In this document: positions 7,616 through 9,799 of the stretch, piece by piece
Position numbering within the stretch: position 1 is the first letter of the stretch
Layout of the letters: each line of letters begins with the position of its first letter
The notes under the pieces: generated by a model
The model's database searches: none
What the model was told of the DNA's origin: nothing
What the model saw: only the letters and a program-made list of their open reading frames with translations
Translations under genes and position numbers: made by a program
NCBI GenBank assembly: GCA_025363495.1
Contig: JANYDR010000031.1
Location: forward strand, 1-9,799
Direction of reading: 5' to 3'
Source of the DNA: Cyclobacteriaceae bacterium
GTDB taxonomy: Bacteria > Bacteroidota > Bacteroidia > Cytophagales > Cyclobacteriaceae
DNA length: 9,799 nt

Positions 7616-8437
7616 CTAGTACTTCTCTTCCTCGTTTGGAAACGACTTCGCTTTCACGTCCTCCACATATTTATTGATCGCCCCGGTGATAACTCCGTTA
7701 AGATCAGCATATCTTCTAAGAAAACGTGGCTTGAACTCCTGGGTGATACCAAGCATGTCCTGCATTACCAATACCTGACCATCTACTTCAGGTCCGGCAC
7801 CAATACCGATCACGGGGATCTTTAATTCTTTGGCAACTTTTCCAGCAAGGGAAGCAGGAATTTTTTCCAGCACTAATCCAAAGCATCCACATTGCTCCAG
7901 GAGCTTTGCGTCTTCCAAAAGTTTATCAGCTTCTTCTTTTTCCCTTGCGCGTACCGTATACGTACCAAATTTATAAATTGACTGTGGCGTCAATCCAAGA
8001 TGACCCATTACTGGCACTCCTGCACTAAGAATCCGCAAGACAGAATCTTTCACTTCGCTGCCACCTTCCATCTTCACGGCATGTGCTCCTGATTCTTTCA
8101 TAATACGAATGGAAGAACGAAGCGCTTCCCCTGAACTTCCCTGGTAATATCCGAAAGGAATATCCACAACTACCAATGCACGCTTCACTGCCCTTACAAC
8201 GGAAGTAGCATGGTAAATCATCTGATCAAGTGTGATAGGCAGCGTTGTTTCATTACCTGCCATTACATTCGATGCCGAATCTCCAACAAGAATTACATCA
8301 ATACCAGCAGCGTCCACAATCTTAGCCATACTAAAATCATAGGCAGTGAGCATGGCAATTTTCTCACCGCGGTTTTTCATCTCCTGAAGCTGATGCGTGG
8401 TGATGCGCTTGACTTCTTGTTTCTTGTGGACCGACAT
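7616..8437 (-). CDS. panB: 3-methyl-2-oxobutanoate hydroxymethyltransferase (ketopantoate hydroxymethyltransferase)
   Basis: Transfers a hydroxymethyl group from 5,10-methylene-tetrahydrofolate to 2-oxoisovalerate to give ketopantoate, the first committed step to pantothenate and CoA. The 273-residue length fits the family (E. coli 264). TIM-barrel landmarks are all present: MLTAYDFSMAKIVDAAGID; VGDSASNVMAG with metal ligand D53; VVVDIPFGYY with D92; VKMEGG with E124; VMGHLGLTPQS; and LVLEKIPASLA with catalytic E191. GIGAGPEVDGQVLVMQDMLG matches the C-terminal active-site loop. The start at 8437 gives the usual N-terminus; no strong Shine-Dalgarno is visible. It is the last gene of a three-gene minus-strand operon, 21 bases after the phosphoribosyltransferase and downstream of an Lrp/AsnC regulator. 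Because 2-oxoisovalerate is the valine precursor, an Lrp-type regulator sensing amino acids would make sense here, but that link is inference. Confidence 0.97.
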   Translation of the reverse strand: MSVHKKQEVKRITTHQLQEMKNRGEKIAMLTAYDFSMAKIVDAAGIDVILVGDSASNVMAGNETTLPITLDQMIYHATSVVRAVKRALVVVDIPFGYYQGSSGEALRSSIRIMKESGAHAVKMEGGSEVKDSVLRILSAGVPVMGHLGLTPQSIYKFGTYTVRAREKEEADKLLEDAKLLEQCGCFGLVLEKIPASLAGKVAKELKIPVIGIGAGPEVDGQVLVMQDMLGITQEFKPRFLRRYADLNGVITGAINKYVEDVKAKSFPNEEEKY

Positions 8438-8458
8438 GAGTAAATCGATTAGTGAATG

Positions 8459-8962
8459 TTAATGAAGATACACAGCCGATTTTTTTCCCAATACAACTTC
8501 CACCGTTTCGGCAAGAGTCGTGGATAATTCATAACCTGTGTAATTCGGCTGTACCGGAAATCTTGGATGACTTCTGTTGACCAATACTGCAACTTCAATT
8601 TTCTTTACTTCAATAGATAAGAACGGCTTCATGCCATAGGCCAGCGTGCGACCGGTGTTGAGCACATCATCAATCAGCACCACGGATTTTTTCTTCAAAC
8701 CTTCCAATGGAACATCAATTGAAACTTCATTTTTCTGCGGGGATTGTTTGTCGAGAGTTACTTTAACGGTGATGATCTCGAGTGGCGAAATAGAAAGCAA
8801 CTCTTTTTCGAGTAATTGTGCAAGTGCATATCCCTGGCCCTCAATTCCTGCTAGCACAATAATTTTCTCGGAGAAATTGTTTTCAAAAATTTGATAAGCC
8901 ATTCTCCGGATCTTCTGACGAACCTGAGCATCTTCAAGCACTAAATTCTTTTCTGAGGTCAT
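8459..8962 (-). CDS. Type I phosphoribosyltransferase, PyrR-like
   Basis: A 167-residue cytoplasmic enzyme of the type I phosphoribosyltransferase fold. The PRPP-binding loop is VVLIDDVLNTGRT at residues 94-106, with the two acidic residues D98/D99. IVLAGIEGQGYALAQLL (35-51) is the N-terminal flap/core strand. The C-terminal half (VAVLVNRSHPRFPVQPNYTGYELSTT) closely resembles PyrR proteins, where a [VD]RGH-type motif follows the PRPP loop. PyrR binds uracil/UMP and in some bacteria controls pyrimidine operons through RNA; many homologues only keep uracil phosphoribosyltransferase activity. Which applies here is unknown, since no pyr genes are in the window and the RNA-binding surface cannot be judged by eye. 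Its ATG overlaps the Lrp stop by four bases (ATGA), indicating translational coupling, and panB starts 21 bases after its stop. Other purine or pyrimidine salvage activities remain possible. Confidence 0.85.
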   Translation of the reverse strand: MTSEKNLVLEDAQVRQKIRRMAYQIFENNFSEKIIVLAGIEGQGYALAQLLEKELLSISPLEIITVKVTLDKQSPQKNEVSIDVPLEGLKKKSVVLIDDVLNTGRTLAYGMKPFLSIEVKKIEVAVLVNRSHPRFPVQPNYTGYELSTTLAETVEVVLGKKSAVYLH

Positions 8963-9432
8963 GGCTCCGGAATGGGGACGATTTTCGTGTCCTTAAAAGT
9001 AGATAAAATTATCATTGACTGAAGATTGTCAACTACTTCAATGTTAGCTACTTTCTCGAGCATGAGTTTCTGATACGCCGGGATGTCTGTACAAACAATT
9101 TTTAGGAGAAAATCAGCTTGTCCTGCTAGGTGATGGCATTCTACTATTTCCTCTATATCGGCAATCGCATCAATGAATTTAAACATGCTTTCTTTATGCT
9201 GAGCCTTGAGTGACACCATTACAAATGTGCTTACTCCAAGTCCAACACTGGCAGTATCAATCAACGCATGATAGCTTTTAATAACGCCTGCCGTTTCTAA
9301 TTTCTTCACCCGCTCTAGCGTAGGTGCCGGGGACAATCCGATTTCCTGGGCAAGCTGAGCATTAGTGATATTGGAATTGATTTGAAGCAGCTCCAATATT
9401 TTCCTGTCGATAGAATCGAGTTTGATTTTCAT
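8959..9432 (-). CDS. Lrp/AsnC family transcriptional regulator
   Basis: A 157-residue regulator of standard family length. Residues 1-60 are the AsnC-type winged HTH: LDSIDRKILELLQINSNITN, LAQEIGLSPAPTLERVKKLETAGVIKSYHALID. Residues about 68-145 are the RAM (ligand-binding and oligomerisation) domain, with GLGVSTFVMVSLK, IEEIVECHHLAGQADFLLKI and a final strand ending in IILSTFKDTK. Such proteins form dimers to octamers, bind DNA and often sense an amino acid; the ligand is not predictable here. It is the first gene of an operon with the PyrR-like phosphoribosyltransferase (4-base ATGA overlap) and panB, so regulation of its own operon is likely. An exact -7 promoter box lies about 20 bases before the ATG. 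The divergent or distant targets of a global Lrp cannot be excluded. Confidence 0.95.
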   Translation of the reverse strand: MKIKLDSIDRKILELLQINSNITNAQLAQEIGLSPAPTLERVKKLETAGVIKSYHALIDTASVGLGVSTFVMVSLKAQHKESMFKFIDAIADIEEIVECHHLAGQADFLLKIVCTDIPAYQKLMLEKVANIEVVDNLQSMIILSTFKDTKIVPIPEP

Positions 9433-9451
9433 CCGATAGCTGAATTTTTGT

Positions 9452-9459
9452 CAAAGTTA
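9452..9459 (-). promoter_or_regulatory. -7 promoter box for the Lrp-phosphoribosyltransferase-panB operon
   Basis: TAACTTTG on the minus strand matches the Bacteroidota consensus TAnnTTTG exactly. It is 19 bases ahead of the lrp ATG at 9432, which would give a leader of only about 12 bases. No clear TTG at -33 is seen upstream; that region contains two CAGTAAT copies, which could instead hold an operator. Confidence 0.45.
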
Positions 9460-9470
9460 ATAAGGAAAAT

Positions 9471-9491
9471 CAGTAATCGGTGATCAGTAAT
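9471..9491. repeat. Two direct copies of CAGTAAT in the lrp upstream region
   Basis: CAGTAAT occurs at 9471-9477 and again at 9485-9491, 14 bases apart, with the related TGATCAG/TAAGTGGTC context between and after them. The pair sits directly behind the -7 box of the operon. It may be a degenerate intergenic tandem repeat or a binding site for the Lrp protein; the sequence alone does not decide. Confidence 0.3.
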
Positions 9492-9505
9492 AAGTGGTCG
9501 GCAGC

Positions 9506-9799
9506 TTATTCGCGGAAGAAGCGAGAGGTTTTTTTTGACCCGGATGTCTCTACGCTCAGATAGTATAATCCAGAGGTTAAGAAGGAAATATCCAATTTCA
9601 CCTGGTTGAGTCCTGCTTTTGCAAGTGTTTCGAACGAATAGGAATTTTTGCCCATTGAATCGTATATGTTTATTCTGGCATAGTCTGCCGTCACTGATAT
9701 CCAATCAACTTCAAGACTCCCTGATGTTGGATTCGGATATGGGTTAAAGAAATAATCACTCTTTTCAAGATCAATGCAACGCCTGTTATTGTCCTGCTG
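9506..9799 (-). CDS. C-terminal end of a T9SS-exported protein, 5' partial
   Basis: The frame is open from the window edge (9799) to TAA at 9508-9506, giving the last 97 residues of a larger protein. It reads FFNPYPNPTSGSLEVDW, then INIYDSMGKNSYSFET, LDISFLTSGLYYLSVE and the end TSRFFRE. This is a textbook type A T9SS C-terminal sorting domain: a PNP start motif, a beta strand with IYDSMGK, and the SGLYYL near-terminal motif. The protein therefore crosses the outer membrane by the Por machinery and is anchored on the surface or released, with this domain cut off. The catalytic or adhesive part lies outside the window. The GTG at 9694 is not the real start, since homology continues before it. 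It ends 73 bases before lrp on the same strand, with no evident terminator between. Confidence 0.88.
   Translation of the reverse strand, partial: QQDNNRRCIDLEKSDYFFNPYPNPTSGSLEVDWISVTADYARINIYDSMGKNSYSFETLAKAGLNQVKLDISFLTSGLYYLSVETSGSKKTSRFFRE

Noticed and set aside
1..9799. CRISPR arrays, tRNA or rRNA genes, transposases, phage genes, riboswitches
   Set aside because: No regularly spaced repeats, cloverleaf or rRNA-like sequence, transposase motifs or terminal inverted repeats were seen on either strand; the short leaders leave little room for riboswitches.

Overview
The window looks like chromosome of a member of the Bacteroidota, probably a Cytophagales-like gliding or soil lineage. The support is two proteins with C-terminal type IX secretion (T9SS) sorting domains, a LytTR response regulator, secreted-protein modules typical of the phylum, moderate to low GC, mostly weak Shine-Dalgarno signals, and an exact Bacteroidota -7 box (TAnnTTTG). 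Family calls come from reading the sequence; no search was run.

Layout. Bases 1-490 (+) hold the 3' part of a PAS/LuxR-type regulator whose start lies outside the window. Bases 542-4336 (-) encode a 1264-residue secreted protein: signal peptide, lamin-tail domain, Fn3-like and sandwich modules, choice-of-anchor-J-like domain, a complete endonuclease/exonuclease/phosphatase (EEP) domain, bacterial Ig-like domains and a T9SS sorting tail. Bases about 4460-5490 are a damaged island. It holds a strong minus-strand terminator, a frameshifted and truncated secreted-protein gene in front of it, and a plus-strand LytTR regulator that has lost most of its receiver domain, including the phosphoacceptor Asp. 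The two broken genes meet head to head at about 4850-4920.

A bidirectional terminator at about 5459-5488 separates the LytTR remnant from NADP-dependent isocitrate dehydrogenase (icd, -, 5511-6737). Icd is divergent from a secreted CAP-domain protein (+, 6855-7433). Next is a compact minus-strand operon: Lrp/AsnC regulator (9432-8959), PyrR-like phosphoribosyltransferase (8962-8459, ATGA overlap) and panB (8437-7616). The window ends in the C-terminal 98 residues of a second T9SS-exported protein (-).

How the genes relate. The housekeeping part (TCA-cycle icd; pantothenate/CoA panB with an Lrp-type sensor and a PRPP-binding enzyme) is intact and ordinary. The accessory part is extracellular: a cell-surface or secreted nuclease, a CAP protein and a second T9SS cargo. 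I see no tRNA, rRNA, CRISPR array, transposase or phage gene. The least ordinary features are the decayed junction at 4460-4920, which contains coding sequence that ordinary ORF calling would miss, and the Lrp-phosphoribosyltransferase-panB coupling. I do not see convincing evidence of a wholly new system.
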